Source: Hydractinia symbiolongicarpus
Taxonomy: Eukaryota; Cnidaria; Hydrozoa; Anthoathecata; Hydractiniidae
Assembly (NCBI RefSeq): GCF_029227915.1
Contig: NC_079886.1
Span: 3,596,001-3,660,000, forward strand
Length of the DNA: 64,000 nucleotides
Reading direction: 5' to 3'
Part shown: in pieces, positions 1 to 12,645 of the stretch
Numbering within the stretch: the first letter of the stretch is position 1
How the letters are laid out: every line of letters begins with the position of its first letter
The notes under the pieces: model-generated
The model's database searches: none
What the model saw: the letters and a program-made list of their open reading frames with translations, nothing else
What the model was told of the DNA's origin: nothing
Translations under genes and position numbers: made by a program

Positions 1-365
1 CAACGGTTGCGTCACATATGCGTACCAACATGTGTTTAGCGATGTTTTTCTGATATTATTAGGTTGTATCGCTTTTAACAGTGAAACGATTGAATGTAGG
101 ACTTAATTGAACTGATTTTGGACTTTAACTTTATAAATGTGATAATTGAGACAATTGGACTCCAAGAAATAACAATGTTCTGAATTTGACATGATTGCTA
201 GAACTCAGCGATTACACTGGGTGCAGTGGTAGTGCTTCATTTAAAAATGCACATAAATAAGTCATTTTTTACTGTAGGACCAATCCTAGCCGTTATTGCA
301 CGCTGAAGAGAGTTTCAAAAACTACATTTCATTGACTTTCTAACAGTATCAGTCCGTTTCAGTTA
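1..365 (+). repeat. Monomer variant with 8-bp deletion (365 bp)
   Basis: The usual 'gaagaaattgagacagtttc' is reduced to 'gaagagagtttc' around 305-316, which shortens the monomer by 8 bp. The same deletion occurs in the monomers starting at 1112, 12282 and 14139, so it is an inherited marker that has been moved around the array. Confidence 0.85.
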
Positions 366-1111
366 CAACGGTTGCGTCACATATGCGTACCAACATGTAT
401 TTATCGATATTTTTCTGATATTACTAGGTTGTATCGCTTTTAAAAGTGAAACGATTGACAGTGGCACTAAATTGAACTGATTTTGGACTGTGACCTTACA
501 AGTGTGATGAATGAGACAATTGGACTCCATGATATAACATTCTTCTTAAATTGGCATGATTGCCGGAACTCAGCGGTTAAGCTGGGCACTGTGGTAGCGC
601 TTCAATTAAAAATGTAGATATATCAGTCATTTTATACTGTGGGAAAAATCCTAGTCGCTTTCGCAGGCCGAGGAAATTGAGACAGTTTCAAAAACTACAT
701 TTCATTGACTTTCTAACAGTATCAGTCCGTTTCAGTTGCAACGGTTGCGTCACATATTCGTACCAACATGTATTTAGCGATATTTTTCTGATATTACTAG
801 GTTGCATCGCTTTTAACAGTGAAACGATTGACTGTGGGACTTAATTGAACTGATTTTGGACTGTGACCTTACAAGTGTGATGAATGAGACAATTGGACTC
901 CATGCAATAACATTCCTCTTAAATTGGCATGATTGACGGAACTCAGCGATTACACTGGGCGCTGTGGTATCGCTTCATTTAATAATGTAGATAAATAAGT
1001 CACTTTTTACTGTGGGTCCAATCCTAGCCGTTATCGCACGTTGAAGAAATTGAGACAGTTTTAAAAACAACATTTCATTGACTTTCTAACGGTATCAGTC
1101 CGTTTCCTTTA

Positions 1112-1476
1112 CAACGGTCTCGTCACATATGCGTACCAACATGTGTTTGGCGATGTTTTTCTGATATCATTAGGTTGTATCGCTTTTAACAGTGAAACGA
1201 TTGACTGTAGGACTTAATTGAACTGATTTTGGACTTTAACTTTATAAATGTGATAATTGAGACAATTGGACTCCAAGAAATAACAATGCTCTGAATTTGA
1301 CATGATTGCTAGAACTCAGCAATTACACTGGGCGCTGTGGTAGCGCTTCATTTAAAAATGCACATAAATAAGTCATTTTTTACTGTAGGACCAATCCTAG
1401 CCGTTATCGCACGCTGAAGAGAGTTTCAAAAACTACATTTCATTGACTTTCTAACAGTATCAGTCCGTTTCAGTTA
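1112..1476 (+). repeat. Monomer variant with 8-bp deletion (365 bp)
   Basis: It carries the same 'gctgaagagagtttc' junction as the first monomer of the window, here near 1413-1427. It lies exactly three monomers, less one 8-bp deletion, downstream of that first copy (lag 1,111 bp). Confidence 0.85.
1332..1346. repeat. Conserved short inverted repeat gcgct-gtggt-agcgc
   Basis: Bases 1332-1336 and 1342-1346 are exact reverse complements around a 5-base spacer. The element occurs at the same place in a large share of monomers. Several variants keep pairing or a G-T wobble ('gcgctgtggcagcgc', 'gcgttgtggtagcgc', 'gtgctgtggtagcgc'), while the 'gtggtatcgc' subfamily breaks it. It could form a small hairpin in DNA or RNA, or bind a dimeric protein. 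No function is shown. Confidence 0.6.
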
Positions 1477-1848
1477 CAACGGTTGCGTCACATATTCGTA
1501 CCAACATGTATTTAGCGACATTTTTCTGATATTACTAGGTTGCATCGCCTTTAACAGTAAAACGATTGATGTGGGACTTACTTGAACTGATTTTGGACTT
1601 TAACTTTATAAATGTGATATATGAGACAATTGGACTCCATGCAATAACATTCTTCCTAAATTGGCATGATTGAGGAAACTCAGCGATTACACTGGGCGCT
1701 GTGGTATCGCTTCATTTAATAAAGTAGATAAATAAGTCACTTTTTACTGTGGGTCCAATCCTAGCCGTTATCGCACGCTGAAGAAATTGAGACAGTTTCA
1801 AAAACTACATTTCATTGACTTTCTAACGTTATCAGTCCGTTTCTGTTA

Positions 1849-2221
1849 CAACGGTTGCGTCACATATGCGTACCAACATGTGTTTAGCGATGTTTTTCTG
1901 ATATTATTAGGTTCTATCGCTTTTAACAGTGAAACGATTGACTGTAGGACTAAATTGAACTGATTTTGGACTTTAACTTTAAAAATGTGATAATTGAGAC
2001 AATTGGACTCCAAGAAATAACAATGTTCTGAATTTGACATGACTGCTAGAACTCAGCGATTACACTGGGCGCTGTGGTAGCGCTTCATTTAAAAATGCAC
2101 ATAAATAAGTCATTTTTTACTGTAGAACCAATCCTAGCCGTTATCGCACGCTGAAGAAATAGAGACAGTTTCAATAACTACATTTCGTTGACTTTCTAAC
2201 GGTATCAGTCCGCTTCAGTTA
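1849..2221 (+). repeat. Reference type-B satellite monomer (373 bp)
   Basis: A full-length example of the B family. The diagnostic stretch lies about 120-200 bases into the monomer: 'ggactttaacttt' followed by 'gataattgagacaattgg', 'ccaagaaataacaatgtt', 'ctgaatttgacatgac' and 'tgctagaactcag'. Outside this stretch it matches type A closely. It carries 'atgcgtaccaacatgtg' and 'gatgtttttctgatatt', a B subfamily mark also seen at 1, 1112 and 2968. The phase (start at 'caacgg') is arbitrary, because a tandem repeat has no natural first base. Confidence 0.85.
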
Positions 2222-2913
2222 CAACGGTTGCGTCACATATGCGTACCAACATGTATTTAGCGATATTTTTCTGATATTACTGGGTTGCATCGCCTTTAAC
2301 AGTGAAACGATTGACTGTGGGACTTACTTGAACTGATTTTGGACTTTAACTTTATAAATGTGATAATTGAAACAATTGGACTCCATGCAATAACATTCTT
2401 CTTAAATTGGCATGATTGACGGAACTCAGCGATTACACTGGGCGCTGTGGTATCGCTTCATTTAATAATGTAGATAAATAAGTCACTTTTTACTGTGGGT
2501 CCAATCCTAGCCGTTATCGCACGCTGGAGAAATTGAGACAGTTTCAAAAACTACATTTCATTGACTTTCTAACGGTGTCAGCCCGTTTGAGTTACAACAG
2601 TTGGGTCAGATATTCGTACCAACATGTATTTAGCGATATTTTTCTGTAATTACTAGGTTGCATCGTTTTTAACAGTGAAACGATTGACTGTGGGACTTAC
2701 TTGAACTGATTTTGGACTGTGACCTTACAAATGCGATGAATGAGACAATTGGACTCCATGAAATAACATTCTTCTTAAATTGGCATGATTGCCGGAACTC
2801 AGCGGTTAAACTAGGCGCTGTGGTAGCGCTTTATTTAAAAATGTAGATATATAAGTCATTTTTTACTGTGGGATCAATCCAAGCCGCTATCGCACGCCGA
2901 AGAAGTTGAGACA

Positions 2914-2923
2914 TTTTCGAAAA
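2914..2923. repeat. 10-bp palindrome ttttcgaaaa in type-A monomers
   Basis: A perfect 10-bp self-complementary site in A-type monomers that read 'gacattttcgaaaact'. In the other monomers the same place reads 'gacagtttcaaaaact' and is not palindromic. The site recurs in many A monomers up to about 35 kb (for example in the copies starting at 4450, 4823 and 5196) and seems absent from the right-hand blocks. It serves here as a subfamily marker. Confidence 0.6.
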
Positions 2924-3713
2924 CTACATTTCATTGACTTTCTAACGGTATCAGTCCGTTTCAGTTACAACGGTTGCGTCACATATGCGTACCAACATGT
3001 GTTTAGCGATGTTTTTCTGATATTATTAGGTTGTATCGCTTTTAACAGTGAAAAGATTGACTGTAAGACTTAATTGAACTGATTTTGGACTTTAACTTTA
3101 TAAATGTGATAATTGAGACAATTGAACTCCAAGAAATAACAATGTTCTGAATTTGACATGATTGCTAGAACTCAGCAATTACACTGGGCGCTGTGGTAGC
3201 GCTTCATTTAAAAATGCACATAAATATGTCATTTTTTACTGTAGAACCAATCCTAGCCGTTAACGCACGCTGTAAAAATAGAGACAGTTTCAATAACTAC
3301 ATTTCGTTGACTTTCTTACGGTATCAGTCCGCTTCAGTTACAACGGTTGCGTCACATATTCGTACCAACATGTATTTAGCAATATTTTGCTGATATTACT
3401 AGGTTGCATCGCTTTTAACAGTGAAACGATTGACTGTAGGACTTACTTGAACTGATTTTGGACTGTGACCTTACAAGTGTGATGATTGAGACAATTGGAC
3501 TCCATGATATAACATTCTTCTTAAATTGGCATGATTGCCGGAACTCAGCGATTAAGCTGGGCACTGTGGTAGCGCTTCAATTAAAAATGTAGATATATAA
3601 GTCATTTTTTACTGTGGGATCAATCCAAGCCGCTATCGCACGCCGAGGAAATTGAGACATTTTCGAAAATTACATTTCGTTGACTTTCTAACGGTATCAG
3701 TCCGTTTAAGTTA

Positions 3714-4076
3714 CAACGCTTGGGTCACATTTTCGTACCAACATGTATTTAGCGATATTTTTCTGATATTACTAGGTTGCATCCCTTTTATCAGTGAAAC
3801 AATTGACTGTGGGACTTAATTGAACTGATTTTCTGATAAATGTGATGAATGAGACAATTGGACTCCGTGAAATGACATTCTTCTTTAATTGGCATGATTG
3901 CCGGTACTCAGCGATTACACTGGGCGCTGTGGTAGCGCTTCATTTAAAAATGCAGATAAATAAGTCATTTTTTACTGTAAGACCAATCCTAGCTGTTATC
4001 GCACGCTGAAGAAATAGAGACAGTTTCAAAAACTACACTTCGTTGACTTTCTAACGGTATCAGTCCGTTTCTGTTA
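3714..4076 (+). repeat. Monomer variant with 10-bp deletion (363 bp)
   Basis: Near 3828-3843 the sequence reads 'gattttctgataaatg' where sister A monomers read 'gattttggactgtgatctg' before 'acaaatg'. That removes 10 bp from the A-diagnostic segment. I saw this deletion only once, so it looks private. Confidence 0.8.
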
Positions 4077-4449
4077 CAACGGTTGCGTCACATATTCGTA
4101 CCAACATGGATTTAGCGATACTTTTCTGATAGTACTAGATTGCATCGCTTTTAACAGTGAAACGATTGAATGTGGGACTTAATAGAACTGATTTTGGACT
4201 TTAACTTTATAAATGCAATAATTGAGAGAATTCAACTCCAAGAAATAAAATTATTCTGAATTTGACATGATTGCTAGAACTCAGCGATTACACTGGGCGC
4301 TGTGGTAGCGCTTCATTTAAAAATGTAGATATGTAAGTCATTTTTTACTGTGGGACCAATGCTAGCCGTTATCGGACGCTGAAGAAATTGAGACAGTTTC
4401 AAAAACTAAATTTCATTGACTTTCTAACGGTGTCAGCCCGTTTGGGTTA

Positions 4450-4822
4450 TAACTGTTGGGTCACATTTTCGTACCAACATGTATTTAGCGATATTTTTCT
4501 GATATTACTAGGTTGCATCGCTTTTAACAGTGAAACGATTGACTGTGGGACTTGATTGAACTGATTTTGGACTGTGACCTCACAAATGTGATGAATGAGT
4601 CAAGTGGACTCCATGAAATAACATTCTTCCTAAATTGGCATGATTGCCGGAACTCAGCGGTTAAACTGGGCGCTGTGGTAGCGCTTAATTTAAAAATGTA
4701 GATATATAAGTCATTTTTTACTGTGGGACCAATTCTAGCCGTTGTCGCACGCCGAAGAAGTTGAGACATTTTCGAAAACTACATTTCATTAATTTTCTAG
4801 CGGTATCAGTCCGTTTCAGTTA
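4450..4822 (+). repeat. Reference type-A satellite monomer (373 bp)
   Basis: A full-length example of the A family. The diagnostic stretch reads 'ggactgtgacctcac', then 'gtgatgaatgag', 'ccatgaaataacattctt', 'cctaaattggcatgattg' and 'ccggaactcag'. Many A monomers also have 'gttgagacattttcgaaaac' where others have 'attgagacagtttcaaaaac'. This copy is the first of three consecutive, almost identical monomers. Confidence 0.85.
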
Positions 4823-5568
4823 GAACGCTTGGGTCACATTTTCGTACCAACATGTATTTAGCGATATTTTTCTGATATTACTAGGTTGCATCGCTTTTAA
4901 CAGTGAAACGATTGACTGTGGGACTTGATTGAACTGATTTTGGACTGTGACCTCACAAATGTGATGAATGAGTCAAGTGGACTCCATGAAATAACATTCT
5001 TCCTAAATTGGCATGATTGCCGGAACTCAGCGGTTAAACTGGGCGCTGTGGTAGCGCTTAATTTAAAAATGTAGATATATAAGTCATTTTTTACTGTGGG
5101 ACCAATTCTAGCCGTTGTCGCACGCCGAAGAAGTTGAGACATTTTCGAAAACTACATTTCATTGATTTTCTAGCGGTATCAGTCCGTTTCTGTTAGAACG
5201 CTTGGGTCACATTTTCGTACCAACATGTATTTAGCGATATTTTTCTGATATTACTAGGTTGCATCGCTTTTAACAGTGAAACGATTGACTGTGGGACTTG
5301 ATTGAACTGATTTTGGACTGTGACCTCACAAATGTGATGAATGAGTCAAGTGGATTCCATGAAATACCATTCTTCCTAAATTGGCATGATTGCCGGAACT
5401 CAGCGGTTAAACTGGGCGCTGTGGTAGCGCTTAATTTAAAAATGTAGATATATAAGTCATTTTTTATTGTGGGACCAATCCTAGCCGTTGTCGCACGCCG
5501 AAGAAGTTGAGACATTTTCGAAAACTACATTTCATTGATTTTCTAACCGTATCAGTCCGTTTAAGTTA
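4450..5568 (+). repeat. Three nearly identical consecutive type-A monomers (3 x 373 bp)
   Basis: Monomers starting at 4450, 4823 and 5196 are almost identical over their full length, unlike their neighbours. Shared private marks are 'cttgattgaactgatt', 'gagtcaagtgga' and 'gcgcttaatttaaaaatg'. The third copy differs at a few sites ('gattccatgaaatacc', 'attgtgggaccaatcc'). The spacing is exactly 373 bp twice. This is a recent amplification of a single monomer, contrasting with the multi-monomer units elsewhere. Confidence 0.9.
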
Positions 5569-8179
5569 GAACGCTTGGGTCACATTTTCGTACCAACATG
5601 TATTTAGCGATATTTTTCTGATATTACTAGGTTGCATCGCTTTTAACAGTGAAACAATTGACTGTGGGACTTAATTGATCTGATTTTGGACTGTGACCTA
5701 ACAAATGTGATGAATGAGACAATTGGCCTCCATGAAATAACATTCTTCTTAAATTGGCATGATTGACGGAACTCAGCGATTACACTGGGCGCTGTGGTAT
5801 CGCTTCATTTAATAATGTAGATAAATAAGTCACTTTTTACTGTGGGTCCAATCCTAGCCGTTATCGCGCGCTAAAGAAATTGAGACAGTTTCAAAAACTA
5901 CATTTCATTGACTTTCTAACGGTATCAGTCCTTTTCTGTTACAACGGTTGCGTCACATATTCGTACCAACATGTGTTTAGTGATATCTTTCTGATATTAC
6001 TAGGTTGTATCGCTTTTAACAGTGAAACGATTGACTGTGGGGCTTAATTGAACTGATTTTGGACTTTAACTTTATAAGTGTGATAATTGAGACAATTGGA
6101 CTCCAAGAAATAACAATGTTCTGAATTTGAAATGATTGCTAGAGCACAGCGATTACACTGGGCGTTGTGGCAGCTCTTCATTTAAAAATGCAGATAAATA
6201 AGTCATTTTTTACTGTGGGAACATTCCTAGCCGCTATCGCACACCGAGGAAGTTGAGACATTTTCGAAAACTACATTTCATTGATTTTCTAACCGTATCA
6301 GTCCGTTTCAGTTAGAACGCTTGGGTCACATTTTCGTACCAACATGTATTTAGCGATATTTTTCTGATATTACTAGGTTGCATCGCTTTTAACAGTGAAA
6401 CAATTGACTGTGGGACTTAATTGATCTGATTTTGGACTGTGACCTAACAAATGTAATGAATGAGACAATTGGCTTCCATGAAATAACATTCTTCTTAAAT
6501 TGGCATGATTGACGGAACTCAGCGATTACACTGGGCGCTGTGGTAGCGCTTCATTTAAAAGTGTAGATATATTAGTCATTTTTTACTGTGGGTCCAATCT
6601 TAGCCGTTATCCCACGCTGAAGAAATAGAGACAGTTTCAAAATCTTCATTTCATTGACTTTCTAACGGTATCAGTCCGTTTCTGTTACATCGGTTGCGTC
6701 ACATATTCGTACCAAAATGTATTTAGCGATATTTTTCTGATATTACTAGGTTGCATCGCTTTTAACAGTGAAATAATTGACTGTGGGATTTAATTGAACT
6801 GATTTTGGACTTTAAATTTATCAATGTGATAATTGAGACAATTGGACTCCATGAAATAACATTCTTCTTAAATTGGCATGATTGACGGAACTCAGCGATT
6901 ACACTGGGCGCTGTGGTATCGCTTCATTTAATAATGTAGATAAATAAGTCACTTTTTACTGTGGGACCAATCCTAGCCGTTATCGCACGTCGAAGAAGTT
7001 GAGACATTTTCGAAAACTACATTTCTTTGATTTTCTAACGGTATCAGTCCGTTTCAGTTAGAACGCTTGGGTCACATTTTCGTACCAACATGTATTTAGC
7101 GATATTTTTCTGATATTACTAGGTTGCATCGCCTTTAACAGTGAAACAATTGACTGTGGGACTTAATTGAACTGATTTTGGACTGTGACCTAACAAATGT
7201 GATTAATGAGACAATTGGCCTCCATGAAATAACATTCTCCTTAAATTGGCATGATTGCCGGTACTCAGCGATTACACTGGGCGCTGTGGTAGCGCTTCAT
7301 TTAAAAGTGTAGATATATTAGTCATTTTTTACTGTGGGACCAATCTTAGCCGTTATCCCACGCTGAAGAAATAGAGACAGTTTCAAAATCTTCATTTCAT
7401 TGACTTTCTAACGGTATCAGTCCGTTTCTGTTACATCGGTTGCGTCACATATTCGTACCAAAATGTATTTAGCGATATTTTTCTGATATTACTAGGTTGC
7501 ATCGCTTTTAACAGTGAAATAATTGACTGTGGGATTTAATTGAACTGATTTTGGACTTTAACTTTATCAATGTGATAATTGAGACAATTGGACTCCATGA
7601 ATTAACATTCTTCTTAAATTGGCATGATTGACGGAACTCAGCGATTACACTGGGCGCTGTGGTATCGCTTCATTTAATAATGTAGAGAAATAAGTCACTT
7701 TTTACTGTGGGTCCAATCCTAGCCGTTATCGCGCGCTGAAGAAATTGAGAGAGTTTCAAAAACTACATTTCATTGACTTTCTAACGGTATCAGTCCTTTT
7801 CTGTTACAACGGTTGCGTCACATATTCGTACCAACATGTGTTTAGTGATATTTTTCTGATATTACTAGGTTGTATCGCTTTTAACAGTGAAACGATTGAC
7901 TGTGGGGCTTAATTGAACTGATTTTGGACTTTAACTTTATAAGTGTGATAATTGAGACAATTGGACTCCAAGAAATTACAATGTTCTGAATTTGAAATGA
8001 TTGCTAGAGCACAGCGATTACACTGGGCGTTGTGGCAGCGCTTCATTTAAAAATGCAGATAAATAAGTCATTTTTTACTGTGGGACCAATCCTAGCCGCA
8101 ATCGCACGCCGAGGAAGTTGAGACATTTTCGAAAACTACATTTCATTGACTTTCTAACGGTATCAGTCCGTTTCAGTTA
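5569..8179 (+). repeat. Dimer (746 bp) and pentamer (1,865 bp) higher-order block
   Basis: Monomers start at 5569, 5942, 6315, 6688, 7061, 7434 and 7807. The dimer 6315-7060 matches 7061-7806, sharing marks such as 'ttacatcggttgcgtc' (6685 and 7431) and 'gttatcccacgctgaag'. The monomer at 5942 is instead matched by the one at 7807 (lag 1,865 bp), sharing 'cagtccttttctgttac' and 'gtgtttagtgat'. The dimer duplication is therefore nested in a five-monomer repeat. There are no genes here. Confidence 0.8.
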
Positions 8180-10417
8180 GAACGCTTGGGTCACATTTTC
8201 GTACCAACATGTATTTAGCGATATTTTTCTGATATTACTAGGTTGCATCGCTTTTATCAGTGAAACAATTGACTGTGGGACTTAATTGAACTGATTTTGG
8301 ACTGTGATCTGACAAATGTGATAAATGAGACAATTGAACTCCATGAAATAACATTCTTCTTAAATTGGCATGATTGCCGGTACTCAGCGATTACACGGGG
8401 TGCTGTGGTAGCGCTTCATTTAAAAATGCAGATAAATAAGTCATTTTTTACTGTAAGACCAATCTTAGCTGTTATCACACGCTGAAGAAATAGAGACAGT
8501 TTCAAAAACTACATTTCGTTGACTTTCTAACGGTATCAGTCCGTTTCTGTTACAACGGTTGCGTCACATATTCGTACCAACATGTATTTAGCGATACTTT
8601 TCTGATATTATTAGATTGCATCGCTTTTAACAGTGAAACGATTGAATGTGGGACGTAATTGAACTGAGTTTGGACTTTAACTTTATAAATGCAATAATTG
8701 AGAAAATTGAACTCCAAGAAATAAAATTATTCTGAATTTGACATGATTGCTAGAACTCAACGATTACACTGGGTGCTGTGGTAGCGCTTCATTTAAAAAT
8801 GCAGATAAATAAGTCATTTTTTACTGTAGGACCAATCCTAGCCGTTATCGCACGCTGAAGAAATTAAGACAGTTTCAAAAACTACATTTCATTGACTTTC
8901 TAACGGTATCAGTCCGTTTCTGTTACAACGGTTGCGTCACATATGCGTACCAACATGTGTTTAGGGATGTTTTTCTGATATTAATAGGTTGTATCGCTTT
9001 TAACAGTGAAACGATTGACTGTAGGACTTAATTGAACTGATTTTGGACTTTAACTTGATAAATGTGATAATTGAGACATTTGGACTCCCAGAAATAACAA
9101 TGTTCTGAATTTGAAATGATTGCTAGAACACAGCGATTACACTGGGCGCTGTGGTAGCGCTTCATTTAAAAATGCAGATAAATAAGTCATTTTTTACTGT
9201 AGAACCAATCCTAGCCATGATCGCACGCTGAAGAAAGAGAGTCAGTTTTAATAACTACATTTCGTTGACTTTCTAACGGTATCAGTCCGCTTCAGTTACA
9301 ACGGTTGCGTCACATATTCGTACCAACATGTATTTAGCGATATTTTTCTGATATTACTAGGTTGCATCGCTTTTAACAGTAAAACGATTGACTGTAGGAA
9401 TTAATTGAACTGATTTTGGACTTTAACTTTATAAATGTGATAATTGAGACTATTGGATTCCAAGAAATAACAATGTTCTGAATTTGACATGATTGCTAGA
9501 ACTCAGCGATTACACTGGGCGCTGTGGTAGCGCTTCATTTAAAAATGCACATAAATAAGTCATTTTTTACTGTGGGACCAATCCTAGCCGCTATTGCACG
9601 CCGAGGAAGTTGAGACATTTTTGAAAACTACATTTCATTGACTTTCTAACGGTATCAGTCCGTTTCAGTAAGAACGCTTGGGTCACATTTTCGTACCAAC
9701 ATGTATTTAGCGATATTTTTCTGATATTACTAGGTTGCATCGCTTTTATCAGTGAAACAATTGACTGTGGGACTTAATTGAACTGATTTTGGACTGTGAT
9801 CTGACAAATGTGATGAATGAGACAATTGAACTCCATGAAATAACATTCTTCTTAAATTGGCATGATTGCCGGTACTCAGCGATTACACTGGGCGCTGTGG
9901 TAGCGCTTCATTTAAAAATGCAGATAAATAAGTCATTTTTTACTGTAAGACCAATCCTAGCTGTTATCGCACGCTAAAGAAATAGAGACAGTTTCAAAAA
10001 CTACATTTCGTTGACTTTCTAACGGTATCAGTCCGTTTCTGTTACAACGGTTGCGTCACATATTCGTACCAACATGTATTTAGCGATGTTTTTCTGATAT
10101 TAATAGGTTGTATCGCTTTTAACAGTGAAACGATTGACTGTAGGACTTAATTGAACTGATTTTGGACTGTGATCTGACAAATGTGATGAATGAGACAATT
10201 GGACTCCATGAAATAACATTCTTCTTAAATTGGCATGATTGCCGGTACTCAGCGATTACACTGGGCGCTGTGGTAGCGCTTCATTTAAAAATGCAGATAA
10301 ATAAGTCATTTTTTACTGTAGGACCAATCCTAGCCGTTATCGCACGCTGAAGAAATTAAGACAGTTTTAAAAACTACATTTCATTGACTTTCTAACGGTA
10401 TCAGTCCGTTTCTGTTA
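8180..10417 (+). repeat. Satellite block with tetramer-scale echo (6 monomers)
   Basis: Monomers start at 8180, 8553, 8926, 9299, 9672 and 10045. The A monomer at 8180 is matched by the one at 9672 (lag 1,492 bp, four monomers), sharing 'gtgatctgacaaatgtg' and 'cttttatcagtgaaac'. The monomer at 10045 is a mosaic: its first third resembles a B-type copy ('gatgtttttctgatatta') and the rest the A copy just before it. No interruption or gene is visible. Confidence 0.65.
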
Positions 10418-12645
10418 CAACGGTTGCGTCACATATGCGTACCAACATGTGTTTAGCGATGTTTTTCTGATATTACTAGGTTGTATCGCTTTTAACAGTG
10501 AAGCGATTGACTGTGCGACTTAATTGAACTGATTTTGGACTTTAACTTTATAAGTGTGATAATTGAGACAATTGGACTCAAAGAAATAACAATGTTCTGA
10601 ATTTGACATGATTGCTAGAACTCAGCGATTACACTGGGCGCTGTGGTAGCGCTTCATTTAAAAATGTAGATATGTAAGTCGTTTTTTACTGTGGGACCAA
10701 TCCTAACCGTTATCGCACGCTGAAAAAATTGAGACAGTTTCAAAAACTATATTTCATTGACTTTCTAACGGTGTCAGCCCGTTTGAGTTATAACAGTTGG
10801 GTCACATTTTCGTACCAACATGTATTTACCGATATTTTTCTGATATTACTAGGTTGCATCGCTTTTAACAGTGAAACGATTGACTGTGGGACTTAATTGA
10901 ACTGATTTTGGACTGTGACCTTACAAATGTGATGAATGAGACAATTGGACTCCATGAAATAACATTCTCCTTAAATTGGCATGATTGACGGAACTCAGCG
11001 ATTACACTGGGCGCTGTGGTATCGCTTCATTTAATAATGTAGATAAATACGTCACTTTTTACTGTGGGTCCAATCTTAGCCGTTATCGCGCGCTGAAGAA
11101 ATTGAGACAGTTTCAAAAACTACATTTCATTGACTTTCTAACGGTATCAGTCCTTTTCTGTTACAACGGTTGCGTCACATATTCGTACCAACATGTGTGT
11201 AGTGATATTTTTCTGATATTACTAGGTTGTATCGCTTTTAACAGTGAAACGATTGACTGTGGGGCTTAATTGAACTGATTTTGGACTTTAACTTTATAAG
11301 TGTGATTATTGAGACAATTGGACTCCAAGAAGTAACAATGTTCTGAATTTGAAATGATTGCTAGAGCACAACGATTACACTGGGCGCTGTGGTAGCGCTT
11401 CATTTAAAAATGTAGATATGTAAGTCGTTTTTTACTGTGGGACCAATCCTAACCGTTATCGCACGCTGAAGAAATTGAGACAGTTTCAAAAACTATATTT
11501 CATTGACTTTCTAACGGTGTCAGCCCGTTTGAGTTATAACAGTTGGGTCACATTTTCGTACCAACATGTATTTACCGATATTTTTCTGATATTACTAGGT
11601 TGCATCGCTTTTAACAGTGAAACGATTGACTGTGGGAGTTAATTGAACTGATTTTGGACTGTGACCTTACAAATGTGATGAATGAGACAATTGGACTCCA
11701 TGAAATAACATTCTTCTTAAATTGGCATGATTGCCGGCACTCAGCGGATAAACTGGGCGCTGTGGTAGCGCTTCATTTAAAAATGTAGATATATAAGTCA
11801 TTTTTTACTGTGGGACCAATCCTAGCCGTTATCGCACGTCGAAGAAGTTGAGACATTTTCGAAAACTACATTTCATTGTCTTTCTAACGGTATCAGTCCG
11901 TTTTAGTTACAACGCTTGGATCACATTTTCGTACCAACATGTATTTAGCGATATTTTTCTGATATTACTAGGTTGCATCGCTTTTAACAGTGAAACAATT
12001 GACTGTGGGACTTAATTGAACTGATTTTGGACTGTGACCTAACAAATGTGATGAATGAGACAATTGGCCTCCATGAAATAACATTCTCCTTAAATTGGCA
12101 TGATTGACGGAACTCAGCGATTACACTGGGCGCTGTGGTAACGCTTCATTTAATAATGTAGATAATAAAGTCACTTTTACTGTGGGTCCAATCCTAGCCG
12201 TTATCGCGCGCTGAAGAAATTGAGACAGTTTCAAAAACTACATTTCATTGACTTTCTAACGGTATCAGTCCTTTTCTGTTACAACGGTTGCGTCACATAT
12301 TCGTACCAACATGTGTGTAGTGATATTTTTCTGATATTACTAGGTTGTATCGCTTTTAACAGTGAAACGATTGACTGTGGGGCTTAATTGAACTGATTTT
12401 GGACTTTAACTTTATAAGTGTGATAATTGAGACAATTGGACTCCAAGAAGTAACAATGTTCTGAATTTAAAATGATTGCTAGAGCACAGCGATTACACTG
12501 GGCGTGTTGTAGCGCTTCATTTAAAAATGCACATAAATAAGTCATTTTTTACTGTAGGACCAATCCTAGCCGTTATCGCACGCTGAAGAGAGTTTCAAAA
12601 ACTACATTTCATTGACTTTCTAACAGTATCAGTCTGTTTCAGTTA
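10418..12645 (+). repeat. Dimer (746 bp) and trimer (1,118 bp) higher-order block
   Basis: 'taagtcgttttttactg' with 'cctaaccgttatcgc' occurs near 10675 and again 746 bp later near 11421. A second lag of 1,118 bp links about 10.93-11.38 kb with 12.05-12.50 kb through 'cagtccttttctgttac' and 'catgtgtgtagtgat'. The two units overlap, as expected from successive unequal exchanges with different registers. Monomer starts are 10418, 10791, 11164, 11537, 11910 and 12282. Confidence 0.75.
12282..12645 (+). repeat. Monomer variant with 8-bp deletion (364 bp)
   Basis: It has the 'gctgaagagagtttc' junction near 12582, as in the first and fourth monomers of the window, plus a further 1-bp loss in 'gggcgtgttgtagcg'. 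It is more than 11 kb from those copies, so the marker has dispersed. Confidence 0.8.

Larger units (their letters stand above)
1..4449 (+). repeat. Satellite block with mixed A/B dimer-trimer order (12 monomers)
   Basis: Monomer starts are 1, 366, 739, 1112, 1477, 1849, 2222, 2595, 2968, 3341, 3714 and 4077. Type-B monomers sit at 1, 1112, 1849, 2968 and 4077, separated by one or two A-type monomers, so the order is mainly B-A-A with one B-A step. Lags of about 1,111-1,119 bp (trimer) and 737-745 bp (dimer) both give good matches. Lengths that depart from 373 are due to an 8-bp deletion (monomers at 1 and 1112), a 1-bp deletion near 1570 and a 10-bp deletion near 3831. Nothing else lies in this stretch. 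Confidence 0.75.

Noticed and set aside
1494-1510. CENP-B-box-like site ('attcgtaccaacatgta')
   Set aside because: It fits the TTCG and central A of the known box, but the essential CGGG part is absent (it reads ATGT), so the match is expected by chance.
1849-2221. Internal half-unit duplication (about 186 bp) within the monomer
   Set aside because: Only weak resemblances, such as 'atcgcttttaacag' against 'gcgcttcatttaaa', were seen. They are not good enough to support an internal repeat without alignment.
4524-5515. Three nearly identical 81-codon frames on the minus strand
   Set aside because: They coincide exactly with the three near-identical monomers. Other monomers carry stops in this frame, and the peptide resembles no family I know.
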